A stretch of DNA of 64,000 bases from Hymenobacter sp. YIM 151858-1. GTDB lineage: Bacteria > Bacteroidota > Bacteroidia > Cytophagales > Hymenobacteraceae. This document shows positions 42,331 to 52,000 of this stretch, piece by piece. Both the position numbers and the translations under genes were made by a program. The stretch lies in NCBI RefSeq assembly GCF_025979705.1, contig NZ_CP110136.1:3534001-3598000 (forward strand), written 5' to 3'. Under the pieces are notes generated by a model. That model ran no database searches and was not told the DNA's origin. It saw only the letters and a list, made by a program, of their open reading frames with translations. Every line of letters starts with the position of its first letter. Position 1 is the stretch's first letter.

Positions 42331-42858
42331 ATGCCCGTAACGCGTCCCTTCAACTTTCAGCAATGGATTGATGAACACCGCCACTTGCTGAAGCCGCCCG
42401 TGGGCAACCAGCAGGTGTTTAAAGGCAACGACGACTTTATCGTGATGGTGGTGGGCGGCCCCAACGCCCGCAAGGATTACCACGTCGACGACAGCGAGGA
42501 GTTCTTCTTTCAGCTCGAAGGCGACATGACGCTGAAGATTATCGAAGACGGCCAGCCGGTGGACGTGCCCATCCGGGCCGGCGAAATCTTTTTGTTGCCA
42601 GCCGGGGTACCGCACTCGCCCCAGCGCCCCGCCAATACGGTGGGCCTGGTGGTGGAGCGCTACCGCCAACCCGGCGAGCTGGATGGCTTTCAATGGTACT
42701 GCGAAAACTGCGGCACCAAGCTGCACGAGGAGTTTGCCGAAGTAACCGACATCGTGAAGCAACTGCCCGTCATTATGAACAACTTCTGGCAAAACGAAGA
42801 GCGCCGCACCTGCCGCAGCTGCGGCACCGTGATGCAGCCGCCGGCAGCGGCGAAGTAG
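42331..42858 (+). CDS. nbaC: 3-Hydroxyanthranilate 3,4-dioxygenase
   Basis: Opens the ring of 3-hydroxyanthranilate to 2-amino-3-carboxymuconate semialdehyde. The 175-residue cupin keeps every key residue of the characterised bacterial enzyme: iron ligands His51, Glu57, His95; substrate-binding Arg47, Arg99, Glu110; and the C-terminal rubredoxin-like zinc site Cys124, Cys127 (CENCG), Cys161, Cys164 (CRSCG). The start is ATG at 42331 (MPVTRPFNFQQWID). The ACMS decarboxylase gene starts 42 bases after its stop, so the two consecutive steps are almost certainly co-transcribed. Confidence 0.96.
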   Translation: MPVTRPFNFQQWIDEHRHLLKPPVGNQQVFKGNDDFIVMVVGGPNARKDYHVDDSEEFFFQLEGDMTLKIIEDGQPVDVPIRAGEIFLLPAGVPHSPQRPANTVGLVVERYRQPGELDGFQWYCENCGTKLHEEFAEVTDIVKQLPVIMNNFWQNEERRTCRSCGTVMQPPAAAK

Positions 42859-42900
42859 TTTCCTCGCCCGCATACATTGTCATCCCACCCGCCCGCGGCA

Positions 42901-43992
42901 ATGCCTCCCACCCATTCCCATTCGTTGGCCGCAACTCCCGCGCTTACGCCCGCGCCTGGCTCCGGCTTGCGCATCGACATTCACACCCACATCCTGCCCA
43001 AGCAGTGGCCCGATTTGCGCGAGCGGTACGGTTACGGCGGCTTCATCCGGCTGGAGCACCATAAGCCGTGCTGCGCCCGCATGATGCAGGACGACAAGTT
43101 TTTCCGCGAAATCCAGGACAACTGCTGGGACCCCGCCGTGCGCCTGCGCGAGTGCCAACATTTTGGGGTGGATGTGCAGGTGCTGAGCACCGTGCCCGTC
43201 ATGTTCAGCTACTGGGCCAAACCCCACGATGCCCTCGACCTGAGCCGCCTGCTCAACGACCACCTAGCCGGCGTAGTGGCCGATTATCCCGACCGCTTTG
43301 CCGGCCTGGGTACCATACCCATGCAAGCCCCCGAGCTGGCCATTAAGGAACTGGAGCGCTGCGTAAAGGAGCTGGGTCTGATCGGGGTGCAAATCGGCTC
43401 GCACATCAACGACTGGAACCTCGATGCTCCTGAGATTTTCGAGGTATTTGCGGCCGCCGAAGAGCTGGGCGCCGCGGTGTTCATTCACCCTTGGGACATG
43501 ATGGCCCAGCAGAAAATGCCCAAGTACTGGCTGCCGTGGCTGGTGGGCATGCCCGCCGAAAGCACCCTCGCGCTTTGCTCGCTGGTGTTTGGCGGCGTGC
43601 TGGAACGGCTGCCCAAGCTGCGCGTGGCCGTGGCGCACGGCGGCGGCACCTTTGCGGCCACCATAGGGCGCATCGAGCACGGTTTTCAGGTGCGCCCCGA
43701 CCTCTGCGCCATCGACAACCCCGTGAACCCGCGCGAGTACCTAGGGCGCTTTTGGGTTGATTCGCTGGTGCACGACCCCATGATGCTCGACTATTTGGTG
43801 AAGACCGTGGGCGCCGACAAAATCGTGCTGGGCACTGATTACCCCTTCCCGCTCGGCGAGCTGGAGCCCGGCCAGCTTATCCGCTCCATGCCCTACCCCG
43901 ACGAAGTGAAAGCCCGCATGCTCGGCCAGAATGCCCTGGATTGGATGGGGGTAGGTGTGGAGCAGTTTCGTTCTCTGCAACAACTAAGGTAG
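42901..43992 (+). CDS. nbaD: 2-Amino-3-carboxymuconate-6-semialdehyde decarboxylase
   Basis: Decarboxylates ACMS to 2-aminomuconate semialdehyde, diverting it from quinolinate and NAD. A 363-residue amidohydrolase-fold (TIM barrel) enzyme with zinc ligands in DIHTHIL (His28, His30), FIHPWDM, and the metal Asp in [31 protein letters not shown] is also conserved in ACMSD. I start at ATG 42901; an in-frame TTG at 42877 would add eight residues. Directly downstream of nbaC. Confidence 0.94.
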   Translation: MPPTHSHSLAATPALTPAPGSGLRIDIHTHILPKQWPDLRERYGYGGFIRLEHHKPCCARMMQDDKFFREIQDNCWDPAVRLRECQHFGVDVQVLSTVPVMFSYWAKPHDALDLSRLLNDHLAGVVADYPDRFAGLGTIPMQAPELAIKELERCVKELGLIGVQIGSHINDWNLDAPEIFEVFAAAEELGAAVFIHPWDMMAQQKMPKYWLPWLVGMPAESTLALCSLVFGGVLERLPKLRVAVAHGGGTFAATIGRIEHGFQVRPDLCAIDNPVNPREYLGRFWVDSLVHDPMMLDYLVKTVGADKIVLGTDYPFPLGELEPGQLIRSMPYPDEVKARMLGQNALDWMGVGVEQFRSLQQLR

Positions 43993-43997
43993 CTTTG
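43990..43997 (+). promoter_or_regulatory. Bacteroidetes -7 box for the lipoprotein/PIG-V-like pair
   Basis: TAGCTTTG, exact match, overlapping the stop codon (43990-43992) of the decarboxylase gene. Transcription starting about 44004 would exclude the GTG at 43997 as a start. Confidence 0.5.
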
Positions 43998-44029
43998 TGC
44001 CAGAGGCACCTTATGCGCCTACACTTAGC

Positions 44030-44569
44030 TTGACAAGTGCTGTGCTATATCGATTGTGTTCCGGGCTTACATTCGTTTGCCTAGTCGCATTGGGTAGCTG
44101 CAAGCCGGCGCCCGATACTGTCATCTCTTACAGCGACTTCGAAGGCATCACCGACACCACCAACACGGCCAAGTGGCTCACGGAGGACGTGGCGCATTCA
44201 GGAAGTCACTCAGCCATGGTTGTGCGCGATGTTGATGTTGCAGCCATGTACCAAACAACCTGGGGAGCTATTGGCACACCCAAGGAGCTGCGCGTTCGGG
44301 CTTGGGTGTACGTAGCACAGCCGGGTACTGTGTCGTCTATCGTGGTGCAGGTATTGCGCAGCGGGCAGGGATTGGCGTGGCAGGAGTTGAAGTTCCCGGA
44401 AGTGATTCACCGGTTCAATAGTTGGGTTCCGCTTCGCAAGACATTTATACTGCCCACCGATACCATGCAAGCGTCCGATGAGCTTCGGGTATTTCTCTGG
44501 CAAAACAAGCAGGTGCACCCCACATACATGGACGATTTGAAAATCGAAAGCATCAGCCCCCGTGAGTAA
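44030..44569 (+). CDS. Hypothetical lipoprotein, possible carbohydrate-binding domain
   Basis: About 179 residues. A lipobox (ALGSC) near residue 24 follows a hydrophobic stretch (LCSGLTFVCLVALGSC). The body looks like a beta-sandwich of the CBM/galactose-binding type (SYSDFEGITDTTNTAKWL, AHSGSHSAMVV, ELRVRAWVYVAQP, DDLKIE). No ATG fits: the frame opens with GTG at 43997, but a -7 box ends there, so I prefer TTG 44030 (GTG 44042 also possible). The 3' end overlaps the start of the next gene by eight bases. Base composition is lower in G+C than the kynurenine genes on either side. Confidence 0.7.
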   Translation: MTSAVLYRLCSGLTFVCLVALGSCKPAPDTVISYSDFEGITDTTNTAKWLTEDVAHSGSHSAMVVRDVDVAAMYQTTWGAIGTPKELRVRAWVYVAQPGTVSSIVVQVLRSGQGLAWQELKFPEVIHRFNSWVPLRKTFILPTDTMQASDELRVFLWQNKQVHPTYMDDLKIESISPRE

Positions 44570-45899
44570 GCAACCTGTCTCATCCTCCGGAAGCTCGACG
44601 GAGGAGTTGGTTGCTGCCCCGCAACGGTGGAGTTGGCAGCAGACCGTCATTATAGTGGCGGGGCACGTGTTATTTTGCATAGCTTCCTACACCATGCTTT
44701 ACTGGCTGGGGGTGGTTAACCGGTTGCCTACCGAACAATCATTGCTTGCCTGGGACGCCAATTTGTTTCGGCAGATTAAAGAGGGCGGCTACCCCACCGC
44801 GCAGTCGGGGCTGAATGCGTTTTTTCCGCTATTCCCCTATACTTGGCGGTTGCTGCAAGTCGGGCCCATTGGCATTAGCGCTTTCAACAGCGCATGCGCC
44901 TTCGCAGGGGTGGGTATCCTGAGCTGGGCGTTTCAATTATCAAACAGACAGATCTTACTGCTGTTGTCGGTGCCGTTGATGATGTTCACGGCTGTGCCCT
45001 ACGGAGAGGGTATGTTTTACCTTTTTGGTGGCATGCTGCTGGCTGGGCTGCACCGTGAGCGGCTATGGCTCACGCTGGTAGGATTACTCGGGTGTTGCCT
45101 GACTCGCTCGGCCGCAACGCTGTTTGTGCCGGCATACATATTTGCCGAGCTGTTGAGCTGGATGCCGTTCCGGAGCGGATGGCGCCTGCTGCGGAACTTG
45201 GCTACAGGCTTGTTCGCAATAGCCGCGGCACTCGGATCCGTGATGCTTATGCAGTACAAACAGCACGGCGACCCGCTGGCATTCTACAAAGTGCACGCCT
45301 TGTGGCGGCACGTGTATAAGATACCGACTTGGCCCTTGCGGTCCTCGGCCGGATTTGACGTGCATTGGCTCGATGCCCTAGGTCTGCTTATCGCTTTGCT
45401 GGCTATAGTGGCTTGTGCTGCGTTGGGCATTGCTTGGCTGGTTTCGGTGCTTCGCAGCCAGCCGGAGAACCGTAAGAAGGTTTCGAAGGCCGTGCTGTTC
45501 TGCTTGGGCTACAGTGCCGGGGCAGGCTACTTCATTTTGTTTTACCAGGCTGGCGATATTGTGGGCATGAGCCGGTACATCCTGGCAACGCCATTTTTCG
45601 GCGTACTGATATGGCAGATTGGTCAGCAGCGGCTTGCTTATTGGGCTTGGGCACTGATGGGAATTGCTTGCATGGTGTTGGCTCGGGCATCGGGCGTTCC
45701 CCAATACGTTGATGGTTTTAGTTCTTCCGAAGCCGTTACATACTTCTTGTTCTTCGCAGCGTACATAGCTGCCTACCCGCTCACAACGCCCAGCAACTCG
45801 AAGTGGTACCGGGAGCTGGCGGTAGGTTTGTACCTCCTCAACCTTTTCTGGGGCATGTACTTCTACAACCAATTTCTCAACTTCTTTTGGGTAAACTAA
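44562..45899 (+). CDS. PIG-V-like GT-C mannosyltransferase family membrane protein
   Basis: A 445-residue polytopic protein with about ten hydrophobic helices. After the first helix comes SLLAWDANLFRQIKEGGYPT and then NAFFPLFPYTWRLLQVGP, the WDxxHF..IA..GY / FFPLYP pattern of PIG-V (GT76) and its bacterial relatives, which use a lipid-phosphate sugar donor. Start is GTG 44562, overlapping the upstream stop codon (translational coupling). Likely acts with the GT2 enzymes in this region. Acceptor unknown. A+T-richer than flanking genes. Confidence 0.8.
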   Translation: MSKQPVSSSGSSTEELVAAPQRWSWQQTVIIVAGHVLFCIASYTMLYWLGVVNRLPTEQSLLAWDANLFRQIKEGGYPTAQSGLNAFFPLFPYTWRLLQVGPIGISAFNSACAFAGVGILSWAFQLSNRQILLLLSVPLMMFTAVPYGEGMFYLFGGMLLAGLHRERLWLTLVGLLGCCLTRSAATLFVPAYIFAELLSWMPFRSGWRLLRNLATGLFAIAAALGSVMLMQYKQHGDPLAFYKVHALWRHVYKIPTWPLRSSAGFDVHWLDALGLLIALLAIVACAALGIAWLVSVLRSQPENRKKVSKAVLFCLGYSAGAGYFILFYQAGDIVGMSRYILATPFFGVLIWQIGQQRLAYWAWALMGIACMVLARASGVPQYVDGFSSSEAVTYFLFFAAYIAAYPLTTPSNSKWYRELAVGLYLLNLFWGMYFYNQFLNFFWVN

Positions 45900-46225
45900 G
45901 GGAACGACGGTTGGTTAGGATGCTGCCGCTGAGCAGCAACACAGCAGGAGTACAACTCTGCTGCCCACGGCCAGTGCTCCCTGATTAGTATGGTAAGTGT
46001 GGAACTGCGGGCAAAGCGTTTTGAAACAGCGGTGATTAATGGGTCTGCTGGTCATCACGTGGGCTTCGAAAGGCATTTGCCGCAGATGCATTATACTTTT
46101 ACCGGATGCCTCCCCTGGCTCCGTGCGCTTCCTTTGCCTCTGCTCAAAGGCGGGTTGCAGTACTACATCAGGCCATAAAGCGGGCCTTCCATCAACCCTA
46201 GATGCAGCCAATCCACCGTTTTCCA
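45900..46225. other. Intergenic region before kynureninase
   Basis: About 325 bases with no convincing gene. A -7-like TACTTTTA lies at 46094-46101 and could drive kynU with a leader of about 120 bases. No CCTAGG site and no clear hairpin were seen. Confidence 0.5.
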
Positions 46226-47509
46226 ATGACATTTCAGAACGCGCACTCTTTCGCCCTCCAGCTCGATGCTGCCGACCCGTTGCGTGGGTTTCGGGAGCAA
46301 TTTCATATTCCGAAGGGGCCCAACGGGCAACCGGCTATTTACTGCTGCGGCAACTCGCTGGGGCTGCTGCCGAAAAATGCCCGGGCGGCCGTGGAGCAGG
46401 AGTTCCAGAGCTGGGAGGAGCGCGCCGTAGAGGGCCACTTTCACGGCACCTCGCCCTGGATGCACTACCACGAAACCCTAACCGATGCCACCGCGCGGCT
46501 GGTAGGCGCCAAGCCCGTGGAGGTAGTGGTGATGAACAACCTCACCACCAACCTGCACTTGCTGCTCATCTCGTTTTACCGCCCCAGCGGCCGCCGCTAC
46601 AAAGTGCTGATGGAAGGCGGCGCGTTTCCCTCGGATCAGTACGCCCTGGAAAGCCAGGTGAAGCTGCACGGCTACGCCCCCGACGACGCCATCGTGGAGT
46701 TGCTGCCGCGCCCCGGCGAGCATACCCTGCGCACCCCGGATATTGAAGCGCGCATTGCGGAACTGGGCGACGAACTGGCCCTCGTGCTCCTAGGTGGCGT
46801 GAACTACTACACCGGCCAGGCCTTCGATATGGAGGCCATTACCCGCGCCGGCCACGCCGTAGGCGCCGTGGTAGGTTTCGACCTGGCCCACGCCGCCGGC
46901 AACCTGGTGCTGCACCTCCACAACTGGGACGTGGACTTTGCCTGCTGGTGCACCTACAAGTACCTCAACTCGGGCCCCGGCGGTACCTCGGGCGTGTTCG
47001 TGCACGAGCGGTTTGCCCACCAACCCGATCTGCCGCGCCTGGCCGGCTGGTGGGGCCACGACCCCGCCGACCGCTTCCAGATGAAAAAAGGCTTCCGGCC
47101 GATGGCGGGGGCGGCCGGCTGGCAGCTTTCCAACGGGCAAATCTTCCCGATGGCCATTCACCGGGCCGCGCTGGCCGTGGTGGAAGAAGCCGGCGGTATG
47201 CCTGCCCTGCGCCGCAAAAGCGAGCAGCTCACGGCCTACCTCGAGTTTGTGCTGCGCGAGGCGGGCCTGCCGGCCCACGAGCTGGAAATCATTACGCCCG
47301 CAAACCCCGCCGAGCGCGGTTGCCAGCTCTCAGTGCTGGTGCACCGCGAGGGCCGCGCCCTGTTCGACTACCTGGCCGCGCAAGGCATTGTGGGCGACTG
47401 GCGCGAGCCCAACGTTATCCGGCTGGCACCCGTGCCGCTCTACAACTCGTTTGAGGAGGTGTGGCGCATTGGGCAGGCCTTTGCTCAGTGGGCCAACCGA
47501 ACGGCCTAG
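46226..47509 (+). CDS. kynU: Kynureninase
   Basis: PLP enzyme that cleaves kynurenine or 3-hydroxykynurenine to anthranilate or 3-hydroxyanthranilate and alanine. The 427-residue product shows YCCGNSLGLLP near the N terminus, FHGTSPWMHYHE, MNNLTTNLHLLL, GFDLAHAAGN (PLP aspartate), and the PLP lysine in CTYKYLNSGPGG (Lys245 with this start). Two in-frame ATGs exist, 46202 and 46226; I give the second, which begins MTFQNAHSFALQLD. It supplies the substrate for the dioxygenase encoded at 42331. Confidence 0.95.
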   Translation: MTFQNAHSFALQLDAADPLRGFREQFHIPKGPNGQPAIYCCGNSLGLLPKNARAAVEQEFQSWEERAVEGHFHGTSPWMHYHETLTDATARLVGAKPVEVVVMNNLTTNLHLLLISFYRPSGRRYKVLMEGGAFPSDQYALESQVKLHGYAPDDAIVELLPRPGEHTLRTPDIEARIAELGDELALVLLGGVNYYTGQAFDMEAITRAGHAVGAVVGFDLAHAAGNLVLHLHNWDVDFACWCTYKYLNSGPGGTSGVFVHERFAHQPDLPRLAGWWGHDPADRFQMKKGFRPMAGAAGWQLSNGQIFPMAIHRAALAVVEEAGGMPALRRKSEQLTAYLEFVLREAGLPAHELEIITPANPAERGCQLSVLVHREGRALFDYLAAQGIVGDWREPNVIRLAPVPLYNSFEEVWRIGQAFAQWANRTA

Positions 47510-47627
47510 CCAGCGGTTTAACTCTGTTGCGAGCTGCGTACCTAGGCCACCCTAGGTGCTGGCTTTCTCGTACTATTACACCGGCAGGCCGCCTACCCCT
47601 GGCAAGCCTGGTTTTCGCCTTTGCATT

Positions 47628-48287
47628 ATGGAAGATTACGCCGCCAAGATGGTCGGCAAAACCGACGCCGAACTCCAGTTGTACGTGGCGCGGCGGGCCG
47701 AATACCGCGAGCAGGCCGTGCTGGCCGCGCTAAGCGAGCTGGAGCGTCGGGGCCATGCCATCGATAACTTGGTAGCGCTGCGGAGCGAGCTGCAAGCCTC
47801 GTTGGCGAAGTCCGAAGCCGAGGCCCTGCGCAACCCCGCACCCGAGCCCGCCTGGATGACCAAGCCCGCCGCGACCGAAGAGCCCGAGCAGCCCGCCCCG
47901 GATGCCCCCGCGCTGTACTCGCCAACTACGGTAGTGGTGTTTTCGGTTTTCTCGTTCCTGATCGGGGGCGTACTGATGCTGATGAACCTGCTGCGCCTGC
48001 GCCGCTACGGCGGAGCCGCGCTGCTGGTAGCTTTGGTGGTGCTGGGCATCAGCGGTTTGGGGTGGATCTCGAGGCTGATAGCCGTGCGGCCCGAGTACAT
48101 TTTCCTGGGCATCAACGTGGTGCTGGCGGCGCTTTATGTGTACGTGCTGTGGCCCAATTTTATCGGGGCTCAAACCTACCGGCCGCGTGGTTGGCTGATG
48201 CCGCTGCTCGTCATCTTTGCCCTCAACATGCTGTTTATGCTGCTGCTGCGCTACGCCGGCGTGGCCATACCCGGCCTCAGCCAATAA
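47628..48287 (+). CDS. Hypothetical membrane protein
   Basis: A 219-residue protein of no family I recognise. Residues 1-75 are hydrophilic and helical (MVGKTDAELQLYVARRAEYREQAVLAALSELERRG), resembling short motifs found in other Bacteroidetes membrane proteins; a Pro/Ala linker follows, then four hydrophobic segments between about 100 and 215. ATG at 47628 chosen over an in-frame upstream TTG-like region. The AlkB-like gene starts 14 bases after its stop, so the two are probably co-transcribed. Confidence 0.75.
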   Translation: MEDYAAKMVGKTDAELQLYVARRAEYREQAVLAALSELERRGHAIDNLVALRSELQASLAKSEAEALRNPAPEPAWMTKPAATEEPEQPAPDAPALYSPTTVVVFSVFSFLIGGVLMLMNLLRLRRYGGAALLVALVVLGISGLGWISRLIAVRPEYIFLGINVVLAALYVYVLWPNFIGAQTYRPRGWLMPLLVIFALNMLFMLLLRYAGVAIPGLSQ

Positions 48288-48301
48288 CCCCGCGCCCAGG
48301 T

Positions 48302-48898
48302 ATGCCGCTGCTGCCCCTGGCCATGCCCCGCGCCGATGTGCGCTTCAATGCTCGCTTTCTGCCCCCAGCCGACGCCGACGCCCTGCTCCGCGAGCTGACC
48401 GACGGCATTGCGTGGCGGCAAGAGCCCATCCGCCTGTTCGGCCGCGAGGTGCTGCAGCCGCGCCTGATTGCGTGGCACGGCGACGCCGGCGCGGCCTACC
48501 GCTACTCGGGCCTGCAGCTGCAGCCCGCGGCGCTTACGCCCACGCTGCACGCCCTGCGCCTGCGCCTGCAGCAAGCTACCGGGGCAACCTACAACAGCGT
48601 GCTGCTCAACCTCTACCGCCACGGCCAGGACAGCATGGGCTGGCACGCCGACGACGAACCCGAGCTGGGCCCGGCCCCCGTTATTGCCTCGCTTAGCCTA
48701 GGTGCCACGCGGCGCTTCCGCTTTCGGCGCCGGCCCAACGCCAGCTTCGAGGCCGCGCCCGTGTCGCTCGATTTGCCCCACGGCAGCCTGTTGCTGATGC
48801 AGGGCCCCACGCAGCACAACTGGCAGCACGCCCTGCCCAAAACGGCCCGGCCAGTGGGCCCGCGCATCAACCTGACTTTCCGCAACATTATCAGCTAA
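48302..48898 (+). CDS. AlkB-like 2OG-Fe(II) oxygenase
   Basis: A 198-residue 2OG dioxygenase of the AlkB group, related to ALKBH2/3-type proteins that remove alkyl groups from DNA or RNA. Iron ligands are His115 and Asp117 (GWHADDEPEL) and His176 (QHALPK); the 2OG site has Arg188 and Arg194 (GPRINLTFRN). The segment YNSVLLNLYRHGQDSMGWHADDE is diagnostic. Start at ATG 48302, before which the frame is shadow. Followed by a strong terminator. Confidence 0.92.
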   Translation: MPLLPLAMPRADVRFNARFLPPADADALLRELTDGIAWRQEPIRLFGREVLQPRLIAWHGDAGAAYRYSGLQLQPAALTPTLHALRLRLQQATGATYNSVLLNLYRHGQDSMGWHADDEPELGPAPVIASLSLGATRRFRFRRRPNASFEAAPVSLDLPHGSLLLMQGPTQHNWQHALPKTARPVGPRINLTFRNIIS

Positions 48899-48923
48899 GC
48901 GGCCAGCACCCGAATGCCGCAAC

Positions 48924-48963
48924 AAAAAAGCCGGCCCCGCACAGTGCGGGGCCGGCTTTTTTT
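48924..48963. terminator. Bidirectional terminator, AlkB-like gene and TonB receptor
   Basis: Stem of at least 13 bp (around 48930-48941 with 48945-48956), three-base loop, A-tract on the left and seven T on the right; it serves genes ending at 48898 (+) and 48978 (-). Confidence 0.9.
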
Positions 48964-48977
48964 CACGTTGCTGCTGC

Positions 48978-51749
48978 TTACTTCAGCTCGATGAGCAAGC
49001 CCAGGTAAGCCAGGCGGCCGATGCCCGGGCCGCCGTATACCTGCACGTTGTCGTTGTTGAGCAGGTTGGAGGCACCTAGCTGCAGCGTGGTGCCGAGCTT
49101 GGGCAGGGTGTAGCCGGCCGAGGCGTCCAGCGTGCTGTAGTCGCTGATGGTACCGGTGGCAAACGGCATTTCCTGCAGGTGGCTTTGTACCCAGCGGTAG
49201 TTTACGTTGTAGTGCAGGTGCTGGCCCACCTGGCCCTCGGCGCCCACGTTGTACTTGTGCTTGGGCGTGTTGAAGAACGTAACAAAGCCCTGGGGCAGGT
49301 TGTCGCGGTCGAGCACGTTCAGCGAGTAGTTGGCCGACAGGTGCAGGGCGCGCAGGGCGTAGTAGGTGAGGCCTACGGCGCCGCCGCGCGTGCGCACCTC
49401 CTGCTCGTTGTTGTTGTACACAAACAAAAAGCGCGTGGGCTGGCCCGGGCCGAAATCGGTGCGCTGGGCCGTTTGCAGCTGCTGCGGCGTGGGGCGCGTG
49501 CCATCGGTGTTGCCGATGAAGTAAGTGGCCCCGATGAAGTCGTTGTAGCGGCTGGAGTAGAAGTTTACGTCGGCGTACAGCTTCGGCAGAATTACGCCTT
49601 TGTAACCCACCTCCAGGGTGTTTACGCGCTCCAGACCTAGGGGCTTCACCGTCAGCTCGAAGGTGCTGAGCGGCGCCGTGCCGAACGCCTGGCCCTGGCT
49701 GTTCACGAGGCTGTAGCCCTGGTAGCCGTTGCCGATGTTGCCCTGGTACACGCGGCCGATAATATCAACCTGCGTGAACTGCTCCAGCTGGGCGGGGCTG
49801 CGGAACGCCGAGCCGAAGCTGCTGCGCAGGCTGTGCTGCTTTTCGGCCCCGAACGAGTACACCGCCGAAGCGCGCGGCGACACGGCGGCCTTAAAGTTCT
49901 TGAACTCGTCGATGCGGGCGGCAGCGGCCAGTTTCAGGTGGTCGTCGAGCAGGGTTTGGGTAACCTGGGCGTAGGCGCCGTACTCGTGGTTGCGGACGCG
50001 GTTGCCGGGCGTATCGCCAAATATGCGGCCGCCCGAGCCCAGGCGGTAGGCTCGGTAAGCAGCGCCCACCGTCAGCTGCGTAGCCTCGGCCAGCTTGAAC
50101 TGGCGCTGGCCGCTCACGTCGTGCAGGTACGAGTCGAGGTTCATTTTGGCACCGCGCTTCACCGGGTCGTCGTTGCCGATCAGCTGCTGACGCAACGTGG
50201 CAAAGCGCGGATCGGTGGATTTGAGCATGGTACCGGCAGCCGCTGCTTGCGCCATGGCCAAGGCTTGGTCCACGGTGCGGTTGGCGCTGCGGGCCTGCTT
50301 GTACACGGCGTTGTAGGTGCTAATGTACTGGTCGGCGTAGCTGAAGCTGGCGCCTTCCTGGGCCGGCGCCACCGTCAGGAACGAGCCCAACAGGTTCAGC
50401 TCGTACGAGTCGCCGCTGAAATCCTGGGTGGAGTAGGCGCGCAGGAAGCCCTTCGAGCTTTTCAGCTCCATGCGGTACTGGTTGATGCCTAGGTCCTTGA
50501 TGCGGAAACGGCTCAGGTTTTGGTACGTGGCCGTGCCCGCGGCGCGGCGTGCGCTCAGCGTCAGCTTCAGGTCGTCGCGCAGCAGGTAGGCCAGCGTGCC
50601 CTCCACCCGGTACGAGCGGGTTTTGTTGTCGTCGGCAATCAGCTCCTGCTCGGTGTAGCCGGGGGCGTACAGGCGGCGGCCGTACAGCTCGGGGCTGGTG
50701 CCGCCGGGCAGCTGCTGCTGGGGCGTAAAGGTGTAGCTCAGGTCGCCGTAGCGGTTCACGGCATCGTAGCCCAGGGCCGAGCCTTCGGGGTTGTCGGAGG
50801 TGGCGCTGGCTTCGTAGTTGCGCGCTATCCAGTCGTTGGCCGTGAGGTAGCTGCCCGATACTTTAAACGCCAGCTTCTCGGTGATGCGGCGGGCGTAGCG
50901 CAGCTGTCCGTCGAGGAAGTTCCGCTCGCCGCCGCGCAGGCGCATCGTCAGCCCTTCGTACACAAACGGGTCTTTCGAGTTGAACAACACCACGCCGTTG
51001 AAGGCATTGGCGCCGTACAGGGCCGAGGCCGGGCCGTGCACAATCTCGATGCTCTCCATATCAACCTCCGGAATACCCACCAGGTTGCCGGGGCTGAGGT
51101 TCAGCGAAGGCAGCTGCGAGTCGGCGTAGTCGTAGAGCTGAATTACGCGCTCCGATTTGGCCGTGTTGAAGCCGCGCGTGCTGATGGAGGTGAACAGCAT
51201 CGAAGCCGAGTTCACGTCGACGCCCTTAAACTGGCCCAGGCCGGCCAGCACCTCGGGCGTCGAAATCCGCTCGATCTGGCGGCCGGTAATCTTCTCTACC
51301 GTTACCGGGGCGCGCATGATCTGTTCTTCCACGCGCGAGGCCGATACCACGGTTTCGTTTAGCTGCTGCGGGCTGGCCGAAAGACCCACGCTCAGCTGGT
51401 TATCGGGCACGCGCAGCTCCAGCTCCTGGGTTTGGTAGCCCACGTACGAAACCACGAGCACCACGGGCTGCTCGCCAAAGGGCGCCTCCAGCCGAAACTT
51501 GCCGAACTGGTCGGTGCTGGTGCCGATAAAGGTGCCTTTCACGAACACCGTGGCGCCCGGCAAGGGCATGCCCTCGTCGGTACGGATAACGCCGCCGATG
51601 GCTTGCAGGGTGTTATCGGTAGGGGCCGTGCGGGGCGGCTGCGCGGCCGGGCCTTTGTTGCCCGCGGGGTTGTCGGCCTGCGCCAGGGCGCTTGGTGCGG
51701 CCTGTGTAAGCAAAAGTCCCGATAAAATCAGGGGGTAGCAGTACTTCAT
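48978..51749 (-). CDS. TonB-dependent receptor, copy 2 of a tandem pair
   Basis: A 923-residue outer-membrane receptor: signal peptide (ends ALAQ, residue 24), carboxypeptidase-regulatory-like domain (IGGVIRTDEGMPLPGATVFV), plug domain (ETVVSASRVEEQIMRAPVTVEKI, VEIVHGPASALYGANAFNGVVL), then a 22-strand barrel ending YLGLLIELK. It is a clear paralogue of the next gene upstream (52001-54679), with near-identical ends. No SusD-like partner is adjacent, so it is not a typical glycan-utilisation pair; the ligand is unknown. ATG 51749 (MKYCYPLILSG) chosen because the signal peptide begins there. Confidence 0.92.
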   Translation of the reverse strand: MKYCYPLILSGLLLTQAAPSALAQADNPAGNKGPAAQPPRTAPTDNTLQAIGGVIRTDEGMPLPGATVFVKGTFIGTSTDQFGKFRLEAPFGEQPVVLVVSYVGYQTQELELRVPDNQLSVGLSASPQQLNETVVSASRVEEQIMRAPVTVEKITGRQIERISTPEVLAGLGQFKGVDVNSASMLFTSISTRGFNTAKSERVIQLYDYADSQLPSLNLSPGNLVGIPEVDMESIEIVHGPASALYGANAFNGVVLFNSKDPFVYEGLTMRLRGGERNFLDGQLRYARRITEKLAFKVSGSYLTANDWIARNYEASATSDNPEGSALGYDAVNRYGDLSYTFTPQQQLPGGTSPELYGRRLYAPGYTEQELIADDNKTRSYRVEGTLAYLLRDDLKLTLSARRAAGTATYQNLSRFRIKDLGINQYRMELKSSKGFLRAYSTQDFSGDSYELNLLGSFLTVAPAQEGASFSYADQYISTYNAVYKQARSANRTVDQALAMAQAAAAGTMLKSTDPRFATLRQQLIGNDDPVKRGAKMNLDSYLHDVSGQRQFKLAEATQLTVGAAYRAYRLGSGGRIFGDTPGNRVRNHEYGAYAQVTQTLLDDHLKLAAAARIDEFKNFKAAVSPRASAVYSFGAEKQHSLRSSFGSAFRSPAQLEQFTQVDIIGRVYQGNIGNGYQGYSLVNSQGQAFGTAPLSTFELTVKPLGLERVNTLEVGYKGVILPKLYADVNFYSSRYNDFIGATYFIGNTDGTRPTPQQLQTAQRTDFGPGQPTRFLFVYNNNEQEVRTRGGAVGLTYYALRALHLSANYSLNVLDRDNLPQGFVTFFNTPKHKYNVGAEGQVGQHLHYNVNYRWVQSHLQEMPFATGTISDYSTLDASAGYTLPKLGTTLQLGASNLLNNDNVQVYGGPGIGRLAYLGLLIELK

Positions 51750-51919
51750 TGCAAAGGGTGTGTGGAGTTTTGGAAAAGGGTTCCAAACTTCCGCACGCGC
51801 CAGCTGAGGTGCCGCCAGAACTTGCCGAACGCGCAGCAATACTGGCCGAATACCCCTCCGCTTTTGCCGAGCTTGTTTGCTTCTGGTGGTGGCGCGGCCG
51901 GGGCACCTAGGGCCCAAAG

Positions 51920-51968
51920 CCAACCGCCCGGCACCGCTGCCGTGGCTGGCAGGGTACCGGGCGGTTGG
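51920..51968 (-). terminator. Hairpin after the upstream TonB receptor gene
   Basis: Perfect 12-bp stem (51920-51931 with 51957-51968) 32 bases past the stop codon at 52001, with a 25-base loop. It separates the two receptor genes, which may therefore be transcribed separately. Confidence 0.6.
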
Positions 51969-52000
51969 TAACCTAGGCGTAAGGGCCGTGGGTGCCGGTC

